Shown here: positions 14,971 through 22,111 of the stretch, piece after piece
How positions within the stretch are numbered: position 1 is the stretch's first letter
How the letters are laid out: every line of letters begins with the position of its first letter
DNA from: JBBRTJ01 sp038244535
GTDB lineage: Bacteria; Actinomycetota; Acidimicrobiia; Acidimicrobiales; Ilumatobacteraceae
Assembly (NCBI GenBank): GCA_038244535.1
Contig: JBBRTJ010000004.1
Location: 1 to 64,000, forward strand
DNA length: 64,000 bases
Reading direction: 5' to 3'
Notes under the pieces: generated by a model
Told to the model about the DNA's origin: nothing
The model's input: the letters and a program-made list of their open reading frames with translations, nothing else
Databases searched by the model: none
Translations under genes and position numbers: made by a program

Positions 14971-15191
14971 CGCCTACCCCCGTTGTCGTCCCTTTGCCGA
15001 TTCCCACCGGCCGCCCCGATCCGCCGATCGGTCCGGCCTAGGCGGTGCGGTCGTCATCGTTGTTCACACCTACCCTTTGACCGCGCCGCATCATCGGGGG
15101 GACGAATTCGCGGTGCTGACATCCACCGGGGGTTGCGGCGAGGGTGCCCAGGGCGGAGAATGACGAGGCTCATCGCAGTAGCGATGGGAAG

Positions 15192-15232
15192 CACACCCGG
15201 TGAGCCCTCCGGACGGTGGGTAGCCGGGTGTG
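15192..15232 (-). terminator. Hairpin after the integrase operon
   Basis: CACACCCGG (15192-15200) and CCGGGTGTG (15224-15232) form a perfect 9-bp stem just beyond the stop of the leftward gene at 15238. Likely end of the integrase transcript; the 23-nt loop is long. Confidence 0.5.
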
Positions 15233-15237
15233 GCGCG

Positions 15238-15780
15238 TCAGGGGTCAAGTGCAGTGACCTCGATCCCTCGGGCAATCCGCCGTCGCCAGTCGCCACCAGC
15301 GCCTACGGCCCACACGATCCCGTCGATCGCCCAGAGCAGGGGCTCCTCGTGGGCTGAACGGTGGTCGTAGGAAACCGCTGAGTTCGCAGCGTCGAAGGCA
15401 AGCTCAAGGGTCTGGCGGTCGCGAGCCGCTTGAGCGTCGTCCTGGTGATCGAGCACCCACACCGATGTGCCCCGGGCAACCGCCGTCATCGCGGCGGCGC
15501 CGAGCAGTTGGTGGCGCGCCTCGATGCGGCGAAGGCCAAGGGGTCGGTGGAGCACGAACACCGTGGCCGTCACATCGAGCTCTCCAACAGCGACCAGGAT
15601 CCGGCGGCGTCGGGTCGGCGACTCCTTGGCCATGTGGATGCGGCGCTGACCGGGCAGGAGCAGCGAGCGCATCCGACGACGGGCCTCGATCACGCCACCG
15701 GTGGGCACGGTGAGAAGGCCGAGCAACATCGCGCTGGCACGCTCGCTCTCGTCACTGAAGGCCCACACCGGCCCGCTCAC
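15238..15780 (-). CDS. Integrase-linked hypothetical, possible RNase H-like (DUF3800-like) protein
   Basis: A 180-residue protein starting VWAFSDESERASAMLLGLLT. The early SDES motif on a first beta strand, a later acid pair (HEEPLLWAIDGIVWAVGAGG) and the closing WRRRI resemble the DUF3800 group, which has an RNase H-like fold and often travels with mobile elements. This is pattern recognition only. The GTG start lies 21 bp after the integrase stop, so the two are likely co-transcribed; a hairpin follows the gene. Confidence 0.6.
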   Translation of the reverse strand: MSGPVWAFSDESERASAMLLGLLTVPTGGVIEARRRMRSLLLPGQRRIHMAKESPTRRRRILVAVGELDVTATVFVLHRPLGLRRIEARHQLLGAAAMTAVARGTSVWVLDHQDDAQAARDRQTLELAFDAANSAVSYDHRSAHEEPLLWAIDGIVWAVGAGGDWRRRIARGIEVTALDP

Positions 15781-15800
15781 CTCGTCGCCGACCGACGAGC

Positions 15801-16979
15801 TCAGCGCACCGCGGGTGGCGAGCCCGAGCGCTTCACGGTCTTGCTCGCCTGCTCCAGGATGTCACCGAGCGTGTCGGCCGCCGCCTTGTCGGCGGACTGC
15901 AGGAAGTGGGCGTACACCCCGAGGGTCGTCGCTGCGTTCGCGTGTCCCAACCGACCGGACACGGTATGGACGTCGACGCCGGAGGCGAGCAGACGGGTCG
16001 CCGCGAAGTGGCGCAGGTCATGGAAGCGAACCCCTTCGATGCCCTCCTGGGCGCAGAGTCTCGAGAAGGCAAGCGTGATCCGATCCGGCTTCCACGGCGT
16101 CAGGCCATCCGGCGCATCAGAAAAGACGAATGCGTCGTCGCTCAAGACAACATCGAAGAGCGCGGCACGCTCCTCCATCGCCGTCTTGTACCGGCCGAGA
16201 AGATCGACCGTCCCCGAGTCGAGCGCCAGGCGTCGAGCCTGATGGGTCTTGGTGTCCTTCTCGACGACGTCGCGACCAAGTTGCACCATGGCCCGATCGA
16301 CCAGCACTTCAGCGCCAACGAGATCAACAACCGACCATCGCAGCGCGACGAGCTCGCCCCGCCGAGCGCCGGTCACTGCAGCAACGTGAACGAGGACGCC
16401 CAGCTCGGGGCTGCGAGAGCTCTTGGCCGCATCGATCAACCTGATCACATCCTCCGGCGATGGCGGCTTCAGCGCGACACGGCGCACGGGCGGCGGAGTG
16501 GCGCGATCAGCAACATTGAAGCCGACCCATCCCCACCGCACCGCCTGGCTGAGCGCCGAGCTGCACACGGCATGGACCTGGCGGATGGTGGCCGGTCGGA
16601 GTCCCTCATCGGAGAGCGCGCGGTAGACGCGGTCGAGGTGCACTGACGAGAGCTTCCTGAGCTTGACCGTGCCGAGGGCCGGGTTGATCCGGCGAGCGAT
16701 CACGAGGCGATAGCCGGCCAAGGTGGTCGGCGACAACGATCCACCGACGTTGTCGAGCCACAGGGCAAGAAGCTCGGAGAACGTGACCGCTGACGCCGAC
16801 ACCTGACCGTTGCCCACATCGGTGACGAGCCGGTTGAGGGCCTGCTCTGCCTCACGCTTGGTCCCGCGGAACCCTCGCACGACGCGGGAGCGCCTCCCCG
16901 TGAGCGGATCACGGCCGGCTTCGACCGCCAGCTCCCAGTAGCCCGCCCGGCCCTTCACCGCCCGCATCGTTCCCCGCAC
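15801..16979 (-). CDS. int: Tyrosine integrase of the island
   Basis: A 392-residue phage-type integrase with an N-terminal arm-binding domain (about 1-55, ending in the FRGTKREAEQALNRLV helix), a core-binding domain (about 62-155) and the catalytic domain (about 172-360). Catalytic residues: Arg206 (TGARRGE), Lys244 (KDTKT), His320-x-x-Arg323 (FHDLRH), His346 (RLGHANAATT) and Tyr356 (VYAHF). GTG 16979 is used as start; ATG 16967 is an alternative with GGGGAA close upstream. It lies 107 bp from the tRNA-Arg repeat and is transcribed away from it, so it should catalyse integration and excision of the 11.1 kb element. Direct repeats between gene and attR may be its arm sites. Confidence 0.95.
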   Translation of the reverse strand: MRGTMRAVKGRAGYWELAVEAGRDPLTGRRSRVVRGFRGTKREAEQALNRLVTDVGNGQVSASAVTFSELLALWLDNVGGSLSPTTLAGYRLVIARRINPALGTVKLRKLSSVHLDRVYRALSDEGLRPATIRQVHAVCSSALSQAVRWGWVGFNVADRATPPPVRRVALKPPSPEDVIRLIDAAKSSRSPELGVLVHVAAVTGARRGELVALRWSVVDLVGAEVLVDRAMVQLGRDVVEKDTKTHQARRLALDSGTVDLLGRYKTAMEERAALFDVVLSDDAFVFSDAPDGLTPWKPDRITLAFSRLCAQEGIEGVRFHDLRHFAATRLLASGVDVHTVSGRLGHANAATTLGVYAHFLQSADKAAADTLGDILEQASKTVKRSGSPPAVR

Positions 16980-16982
16980 GAC

Positions 16983-17023
16983 GGCGGACAGTAGCGAAAA
17001 TGGCGGACAGTCTGGCGGACACT
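16983..17023. promoter_or_regulatory. Direct repeats between integrase and attR (candidate arm sites)
   Basis: GGCGGACAGT occurs at 16983-16992 and 17002-17011, and GGCGGACACT at 17014-17023, spaced 19 and 12 bp. Direct repeats beside the core site are typical arm-type binding sites for integrases with an N-terminal arm-binding domain. Confidence 0.55.
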
Positions 17024-17085
17024 CGGGTGTTCGCCCACCATCTGGGAGTCTGTCAGCTCACCACACCCTGATTATGCAGGCTTTA

Positions 17086-17121
17086 TCCGGCGCCCCCGGC
17101 AGGATTCGAACCTGCGACCGG
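17086..17121. repeat. attR: 36-bp repeat within tRNA-Arg 3' half
   Basis: Right copy of the 36-bp direct repeat. It covers the acceptor 3' strand, T-arm and variable loop of tRNA-Arg plus 5 bp beyond the gene, so the tRNA is reconstituted on integration. Confidence 0.9.
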
Positions 17122-17164
17122 CGGATTAGAAGTCCACTGCTCTGTCCAGCTGAGCTACGGAGGC
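17091..17164 (-). tRNA. tRNA-Arg (anticodon TCT)
   Basis: A complete 74-nt cloverleaf. The acceptor stem is GCCTCCG/CGGGGGC, the anticodon stem GTGGA/TCCGC carries the loop CTTCTAA (anticodon TCT, reading AGA/AGG), and the T-arm is GCAGG-TTCGAAT-CCTGC. CCA is not encoded. The 3' half is the integration site of the island. Confidence 0.95.
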
Positions 17165-17176
17165 GTGAGGTGAGAC

Positions 17177-17203
17177 GGTACCCGCGCAAGCAGTGCGGGT
17201 ACC
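17177..17203. repeat. 9-bp inverted repeat upstream of tRNA-Arg
   Basis: GGTACCCGC and GCGGGTACC separated by 9 nt, in the 69-bp gap between the tRNA 5' end and the rightward META gene. Could be an operator or a terminator-like hairpin in the shared upstream region. Confidence 0.6.
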
Positions 17204-17233
17204 TCTACGCTCCTCGCCCGGGAGGAGGTCTTC

Positions 17234-17911
17234 ATGGCGCGAGCCACCGAGAACATCGATCAGCTGCGCGGCACCACCTGGCTGGTGACCGAGGTGGCGG
17301 GACGTCCGATCGGCCCCGGCAGCTCGCTGACCTTCGGCACGCAGGGTGACCTCACGGGCAGCGGCGGGATCAACCGCCTCCGGGGTTCGTGGTCGAGCAC
17401 CGCCACCAGCGTCCACGTCGGTCCCCTCGCCGTCACCCGGATGGCCGGTCCTCCTGAGCTCATGGAGCAGGAGTCGTCGGTGCTCGAAGCGCTTCAGGGC
17501 GACCTGTCGATGGCGCTGCGCGGCGACGAGCTCACGCTGGGCAGACTGACGCTGCGCCGGGAGCGGCCGGCCCGGGTGGTGCAGGGCACAGTCGGCTATC
17601 GCGAGCGCAGGGTTCTGCCACCCGAAGCGGTCGTCATCGTGACCGTCAGCGATGTCTCCCAAGCTGACGCGCCGGCCACGATCATCGGCCAGCAGCGCAT
17701 CGACGGCGCCTCGGGGGTCCCGGTGCCCTTCCGCATCGAAGTGCCGACCGGGTCGATCGATCCGCGCCACACCTACTCGCTGTCAGCGCGCATCACGGTC
17801 GACGGCGCCTTGCGATGGATCACCGACACCCACGTGCCCGTGCTCACGCGGGGCGCACCCGACGGTGCCGACCTGATCCTGGTCGGCGTGCCTCCCGGCC
17901 CCGTTCGCTGA
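17234..17911 (+). CDS. META-domain plus YbaY-like domain protein
   Basis: A 225-residue two-domain protein. Residues about 8-110 form a META (HslJ-type) domain with its signature: QLRGTTWLVTEVAGRPIGPG, then LTFGTQGDLTGSGGINRLRG. Residues about 115-222 match the YbaY/YscW-like beta domain (VQGTVGYRERRVLPPEAVVI, IGQQRIDGASGVPVPFRIEV, YSLSARITVDGALRWITDT). These domains occur in stress-related or envelope lipoproteins, but this copy lacks a signal peptide, which is unusual. ATG 17234 has GGAGGAGG 5 bp upstream. First core gene outside the island. Confidence 0.85.
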   Translation: MARATENIDQLRGTTWLVTEVAGRPIGPGSSLTFGTQGDLTGSGGINRLRGSWSSTATSVHVGPLAVTRMAGPPELMEQESSVLEALQGDLSMALRGDELTLGRLTLRRERPARVVQGTVGYRERRVLPPEAVVIVTVSDVSQADAPATIIGQQRIDGASGVPVPFRIEVPTGSIDPRHTYSLSARITVDGALRWITDTHVPVLTRGAPDGADLILVGVPPGPVR

Positions 17912-17945
17912 CCCGCCGCCGGCCAACGTCGGCCCGCTCGAGCGC

Positions 17946-19193
17946 TCAGCTGAGCTGGGCGAGCGTCCGGCGCAACAGCTCGAGCGAGGTGATCACGGCG
18001 AACTGGCGCATCTGCTCGCGGTCACCAGGCAGGCGAGCGGTCGACGACCGCACCGAGCCGTCCGGCAGGGCGATGCCGATGTGAAGGGTGCCGACCGGTT
18101 GGCCATCCTGCTCGGCCGGTCCCGCCACGCCGGTCAGGGCCAGGCCGACGTCGGCCCCCAGCACGCGTCGCGCCCCGGTCGCCATCTGCTCGGCGGCGCG
18201 CGTCGATACCACCGGCCCGGGATCGACGCCGAGGAGGTCGAACTTCACCTCACTCGCATACGACACGATCGAGCCCCGCAGCACCTCGCTGGCCCCGGCC
18301 ACACCGGTCAACCGGGTCGCCACCATCCCGCCCGTCACCGACTCGGCCAACCCGAGCGAAAGGCCCCGGCGGCGCAGCGCGTCCAGCACGACGGACTCCA
18401 TCGTCTCGCCGTCGACGCCGAACACGAGATCGCCGACGCGCTCTCGCACCCGGGCATCCCAGCGGTCGATGATCGTCGTTGCCGCGGCGACATCGGCCGC
18501 CTTGGCCGTGAGCCGAACCTTCAGGCCCTCGATGCCGCTGGCCAGGAACGCCAAGGTCGCCTCACCGGTGTCGTCGAGCTCGGCGATGACCCCGGCCAAG
18601 CGCTCGTTGAGGCCGCTCTCGCTCTCGCCCCACGTGCGCAGCACCCGGCTGACGATCGCCGCCGTCTCGCCGGATCGCTCCTGAAGGTCAGGCAGGATCG
18701 ACCGTTCGACCATCTCTCGCATCTCGTGCGGCACGCCGGGCACCGCGTAGATGACCTTGGCGCCGACCGGGCAGACGAGGCCGGGCGCCGTCCCCCGTCG
18801 CTGCTCGATGATGGACGCACCCGCGGGGACGTCGGCCTGTCTCAGGTTGTTGTCGGGCATCGTTCGTCCCCGAGAGGAGAACATGAGCCTGATCACGTCG
18901 GCGATCTCGTCGTGGCGCACGAGCGCAACGCCCATCACCTCGGCGATGGCGTCGCGGGTGATGTCGTCGTGCGTCGGACCCAGACCACCGCACACGATGA
19001 CGGCGTCGCTGCGATCGAGGGCCAACCGCAACGCCCCGACGATGCGGCCGAGGTTGTCCCCCACCTTCGTCTGGTAGAGCGAGTCGATGCCGGCCAGCGC
19101 GAGCTGCTCGCCGATCCACGACGAGTTCGTGTCGACGATCTGGCCGAGCAGCAGCTCGGTGCCGACGGCGACGACCTCGCAGCGCAGTGCCAC
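17946..19193 (-). CDS. cinA: CinA: nicotinamide-nucleotide amidase family
   Basis: A 415-residue two-domain CinA. The N-terminal MoCF-like domain has GTELLLGQIVDTNSSWIGEQ, GGLGPTHDDITRDA and AVPGVPHEM. The C-terminal amidase domain (from about residue 260) has LAESVTGGMVATRLTGVAGA with the catalytic Ser, and SIVSYASEVKFDLLGV with the Tyr and Lys partners, then LTGVAGPAEQDGQPVGT. It deamidates NMN to NaMN in pyridine nucleotide recycling. GTG 19193 is chosen because it follows the pgsA stop by one base and gives the family N-terminus; a longer frame to 19220 would overlap pgsA. Confidence 0.93.
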   Translation of the reverse strand: MALRCEVVAVGTELLLGQIVDTNSSWIGEQLALAGIDSLYQTKVGDNLGRIVGALRLALDRSDAVIVCGGLGPTHDDITRDAIAEVMGVALVRHDEIADVIRLMFSSRGRTMPDNNLRQADVPAGASIIEQRRGTAPGLVCPVGAKVIYAVPGVPHEMREMVERSILPDLQERSGETAAIVSRVLRTWGESESGLNERLAGVIAELDDTGEATLAFLASGIEGLKVRLTAKAADVAAATTIIDRWDARVRERVGDLVFGVDGETMESVVLDALRRRGLSLGLAESVTGGMVATRLTGVAGASEVLRGSIVSYASEVKFDLLGVDPGPVVSTRAAEQMATGARRVLGADVGLALTGVAGPAEQDGQPVGTLHIGIALPDGSVRSSTARLPGDREQMRQFAVITSLELLRRTLAQLS

Positions 19194-19194
19194 C

Positions 19195-19749
19195 TCAGTG
19201 CGCCAACTGCGCCGACGCATGCTGGCGAGCGTCGAGGAGGTACCGCGCTCCGGTCACCATCGTCAGCGCCACGGCTACCCACAACGTGGTGAGCCACAGC
19301 CACGTCACCTCGGCGGTGGGCGGGAACAGGGCGAAGGCGACGGCGAACTGCTGGACCACGGTCTTCAGCTTCGCAGCACGCCGGGCAGGGACAGTCACGC
19401 CCTGGCGGCTGGCCATCGAGCGGTAGATGCTGATCGCCAGCTCGCGGGCCAAGATGATCACCACCGGCACCACCGGGAACACGCCGACGTGCACCAAGGC
19501 GAACATGGCGCCCAGCACCAACACCTTGTCGGCCAAGGGATCGAGAAACGCCCCCGAGCGCGTCGTGCCGTAGCGGCGGGCGAGGTAACCGTCGATCCCG
19601 TCGGTGAGGCAGAGCACGGTCCACAGCGCGAACGCCGCCCACGAGCCCTTGCTGCCATCGATCATGGCGAACAGCACCGGCGACACCAGCAGTCGACCCA
19701 CCGTGATGACGTTGGCCCAGGTGGCGATGGCGTCGGGGGTGTGGGTCAT
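19195..19749 (-). CDS. pgsA: CDP-diacylglycerol-glycerol-3-phosphate 3-phosphatidyltransferase
   Basis: A 184-residue integral membrane enzyme making phosphatidylglycerol phosphate from CDP-DAG and glycerol-3-phosphate. The CDP-alcohol phosphotransferase motif D-G-x-x-D-G-x-x-A-R-x8-G-x3-D-x3-D is complete in LTDGIDGYLARRYGTTRSG and AFLDPLADK. About six membrane helices follow the usual layout. Its ATG overlaps the rimO stop (ATGA), and its stop is one base before cinA, so rimO-pgsA-cinA form one leftward operon. Confidence 0.94.
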   Translation of the reverse strand: MTHTPDAIATWANVITVGRLLVSPVLFAMIDGSKGSWAAFALWTVLCLTDGIDGYLARRYGTTRSGAFLDPLADKVLVLGAMFALVHVGVFPVVPVVIILARELAISIYRSMASRQGVTVPARRAAKLKTVVQQFAVAFALFPPTAEVTWLWLTTLWVAVALTMVTGARYLLDARQHASAQLAH

Positions 19750-20996
19750 GGCACCACGGCCTCGGCCACGATGTCAGGCCCCATGGCATCGACCACCACG
19801 ACCCGGGCGAACGAGCCCACCGCGAGGTGTTCGGGCACCTGCACGACACCGTCGATCTCGGGCGCCTCTCGATGGCTGCGACCGACACCGGGCTCGTCGA
19901 CCAGCACCTCGATCTCGCGCCCGATCAGGTCGTCACGGCGAGCCGCGGTGATCCGGTCCTGCAGCTCGCGCAGCTCGGCCAACCGCTCGTCCATCAGCGG
20001 CCGCGGCACGGCACCATCAAGATCGACGGCATACGTGCCGGCCTCGGCCGAGTAGGCGAAGAACCCGCACCAGTCGAGCTGCGCCTCCTCGACGAAGGCC
20101 AGGAGCAGGTCGTGGTCGGCCTCGGTCTCGCCCGGGTAGCCGACGATGAAGTTGGAGCGAAAGGCGGCGTCGGGCTCGCGGTTGCGGATGTCGGTGATCC
20201 GGCGCACGAACCGGTCGCCGTCACCCCATCGGCGCATGCGCCGCAGCAGCGGCTTGCTGACGTGCTGGAGCGAGAGGTCGAAGTAGGCGACGCCGGTGGC
20301 ACAGATCGCATCGATCAGGGCATCGGTCAGATCCGACGGGTACAGGTACAGCAGCCGGGTGCGATCGACCTTCGCCGCGACGGCCTCGATCAGCGCCACG
20401 ATGCTTCCGGCCCCCAGCCCGCTCACGTCCTTGCCGTAGCTCGCCAGGTCTTGAGCCACCAGCACGATCTCGCGGGCCTCGAGCTGGTCGACTTCGGCCA
20501 GGATCGACTCGGGCGTCCGGCTTCGCTGCGGCCCACGGAAGCTGGGGATCGCACAGAAGCCACAGGTGCGGTCGCAGCCCTCGGCCACCTTGACGTAGGC
20601 CCAGGGTGCCGTTGCCTTCGGGCGGGGCAGGTTCAGCAAGTCGAGGCTCGGCACCGCCTGCTTGCGGGTCGACAGGGTGACCGGCACCCCGAACCCGCGC
20701 ACGGCATCGACCTCGGGCAGCGCGTCGGCCAGCTCGGATCCGTATCTCTCAGCCATGCAACCGGTCACGATCAGCTTGGCGGTGCGCTTGCGCTGGCCGT
20801 CGAGGGCCAGGATCGTGTCGATCGACTCCTGGCGCGCCTCCTCGATGAAGGCGCAGGTGTTGACCACGACGAGGTCGGCGTCCGCGACCGAACCCGCCTC
20901 GACCATGCCATCGGCCACGAGGGTGCCGATGAGCTTGTCGGAGTCGACTTGGTTCTTGGGGCAGCCGAGGGTCTCGACGTAGTACCGCTTCGGCAT
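19746..20996 (-). CDS. rimO: Ribosomal protein S12 methylthiotransferase
   Basis: A 416-residue radical-SAM methylthiotransferase that modifies the conserved Asp of S12. The N-terminal UPF0004 domain carries the auxiliary cluster Cys (ETLGCPKNQVDSDK, VVNTCAFIEEARQES, VTGCMAERY). The radical-SAM cluster is in EGCDRTCGFCAIPSFRG (C-x3-C-x2-C), and a TRAM domain ends the protein (DLIGREIEVLVDEPG...). ATG 20996 is chosen as it gives the family start MPKRYYVETLGC. The phrase GCPKNQVDS marks RimO rather than MiaB. Confidence 0.95.
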   Translation of the reverse strand: MPKRYYVETLGCPKNQVDSDKLIGTLVADGMVEAGSVADADLVVVNTCAFIEEARQESIDTILALDGQRKRTAKLIVTGCMAERYGSELADALPEVDAVRGFGVPVTLSTRKQAVPSLDLLNLPRPKATAPWAYVKVAEGCDRTCGFCAIPSFRGPQRSRTPESILAEVDQLEAREIVLVAQDLASYGKDVSGLGAGSIVALIEAVAAKVDRTRLLYLYPSDLTDALIDAICATGVAYFDLSLQHVSKPLLRRMRRWGDGDRFVRRITDIRNREPDAAFRSNFIVGYPGETEADHDLLLAFVEEAQLDWCGFFAYSAEAGTYAVDLDGAVPRPLMDERLAELRELQDRITAARRDDLIGREIEVLVDEPGVGRSHREAPEIDGVVQVPEHLAVGSFARVVVVDAMGPDIVAEAVVP

Positions 20997-21066
20997 CGGA
21001 GCGAGGCTAGTGCCGCAGCCCCTGTCTCCCCCGGCGCCGGTCGTGGGCCGGTGGAGCTCGGGCAAC

Positions 21067-21118
21067 AGCTTGTGCGGCGAATGCGGCCCAGGTCCCCCTT
21101 CAGCGCACACGTTGAGCT
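21067..21118. repeat. Dispersed palindromic repeat, copy 1
   Basis: An imperfect palindrome with ends AGCTTGTGCG and CGCACACGTTGAGCT, intergenic between rimO and the SMP-30 gene. About three quarters of a 40-bp stretch agrees with the copy at 41625-41668. Confidence 0.6.
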
Positions 21119-21150
21119 CAGACCCCGGGCGAGGGCGTGGCCGGGAGTGC

Positions 21151-22065
21151 TCAGTAGTTCAGGGCGAGACCCGGGTAGGGCCAGCGCATCGAGACCAGCT
21201 TCCCGGTGGAGGCCAGCGTGATGTACGCCGTGCGCAGGTCGGGTCCGCCGAAGCAGATGTTGGTGGTGAGCAGGTCGCCGGTGGGGACGTGCTGGAGGAT
21301 CTCGCCGTCCGGCGCGATCACCGTGATGCCGCCGTTGACGATCGTGGCCACGCACACGTTGCCGTCACCGTCGACGGCGAGGCTGTCGAGGAGCTGGTAG
21401 CCGGGGAGGCCGCACAGGCAGTTGGTCGGGTCGAGCGGGCTGCCTTCGGCGATCACACCGGGACTCACGATCGTGCGCTGGTAGACGCGACCCTCGGATG
21501 TCTGGGCCCAGTACAGCTTGGTGCCGTCGGGAGAGAGCCCGATCCCGTTGGCCTGGTTGACCGGGAAGACGACCTCGGTGATGGACGAGCCGTCGGGCTG
21601 CGCGTAGTAGATGCCGGTGACGTCATGGGAGCGCCCGCGTCCGATGCCGAGATCGGTGAACCACATGCCCCCGGCGGCGTCGAACACGATGTCGTTGGGC
21701 GCGCACAACGGATGGCCGTCGCACTCGGTGTAGAGGTCCGTCACCGCGCCAGTGGCCGGGTCGACGCGCTGGATGCGGCCGCCGATGTAGCGATCGGGAT
21801 CGAAGGGGCCGGGCAGCACCAGGCCCATCATCTCGACCTTGGTGAAGCACCCCCCGTTGTTGCAGAGGTAGATCGCGCCATCGGGGCCGACGGCCGCGCC
21901 GTTGGGTCCGCCTGCGATCTCGGCGATCGTCTCCTTGCGGCCGTCCGGATGGACCCTGGTGAGGCGGGGGCCGAACATCTCGACGAGCACCACGGTGCCG
22001 TCGGGCATGGCGATCGGCCCTTCCGGGAAGTCGAGTCCGGTGGCTACCTCGGTCAGCTCGGCCAT
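21151..22065 (-). CDS. SMP-30/gluconolactonase-like beta-propeller protein
   Basis: A 304-residue six-bladed propeller of the SMP-30/gluconolactonase/LRE group, divalent-metal hydrolases of lactones or related esters. Blade signatures are visible: LDFPEGPIAMPDGTVVLVEM with the metal-ligand Glu, GGPNGAAVGPDGAIYLCNNG, LCAPNDIVFDAAGGMWFTDL with the Asn ligand, NQANGIGLSPDGTKLYWAQT, and LDSLAVDGDGNVCVATI with the Asp ligand. ATG 22065 has GGAGGG close upstream and is preferred to GTG 22077. No signal peptide. Substrate unknown. It stands alone between rimO and ftsK. Confidence 0.88.
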   Translation of the reverse strand: MAELTEVATGLDFPEGPIAMPDGTVVLVEMFGPRLTRVHPDGRKETIAEIAGGPNGAAVGPDGAIYLCNNGGCFTKVEMMGLVLPGPFDPDRYIGGRIQRVDPATGAVTDLYTECDGHPLCAPNDIVFDAAGGMWFTDLGIGRGRSHDVTGIYYAQPDGSSITEVVFPVNQANGIGLSPDGTKLYWAQTSEGRVYQRTIVSPGVIAEGSPLDPTNCLCGLPGYQLLDSLAVDGDGNVCVATIVNGGITVIAPDGEILQHVPTGDLLTTNICFGGPDLRTAYITLASTGKLVSMRWPYPGLALNY

Positions 22066-22111
22066 GGGGCCCTCCACGTCGCGTCGTTGGGACGGGCGGA
22101 CCGTAGTCCGC

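Larger units (their letters stand above)
5979..17121. mobile_element. 11.1 kb integrative element in tRNA-Arg(TCT)
   Basis: A perfect 36-bp direct repeat at 5979-6014 and 17086-17121 bounds the region. The right copy is the 3' part of an intact tRNA-Arg gene; the left copy is the same tRNA end with no tRNA body attached. A tyrosine integrase gene ends the element next to the tRNA, as in classical tRNA-site integration. Contents are accessory: a relaxase-helicase remnant, a PIN toxin-antitoxin pair, single-gene units separated by a conserved repeat, a second tyrosine recombinase, a decayed Phd/VapC pair and small membrane proteins. Core actinobacterial genes resume directly outside. No replication or intact conjugation genes are visible, so it looks like a degraded or mobilisable element. 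Confidence 0.88.

Noticed and set aside
14545..15357. Rightward frame of 270 codons on the island
   Set aside because: Composition is Pro/Arg/His-rich and changes character along its length. It covers a leftward small membrane gene and the integrase-operon hairpin.
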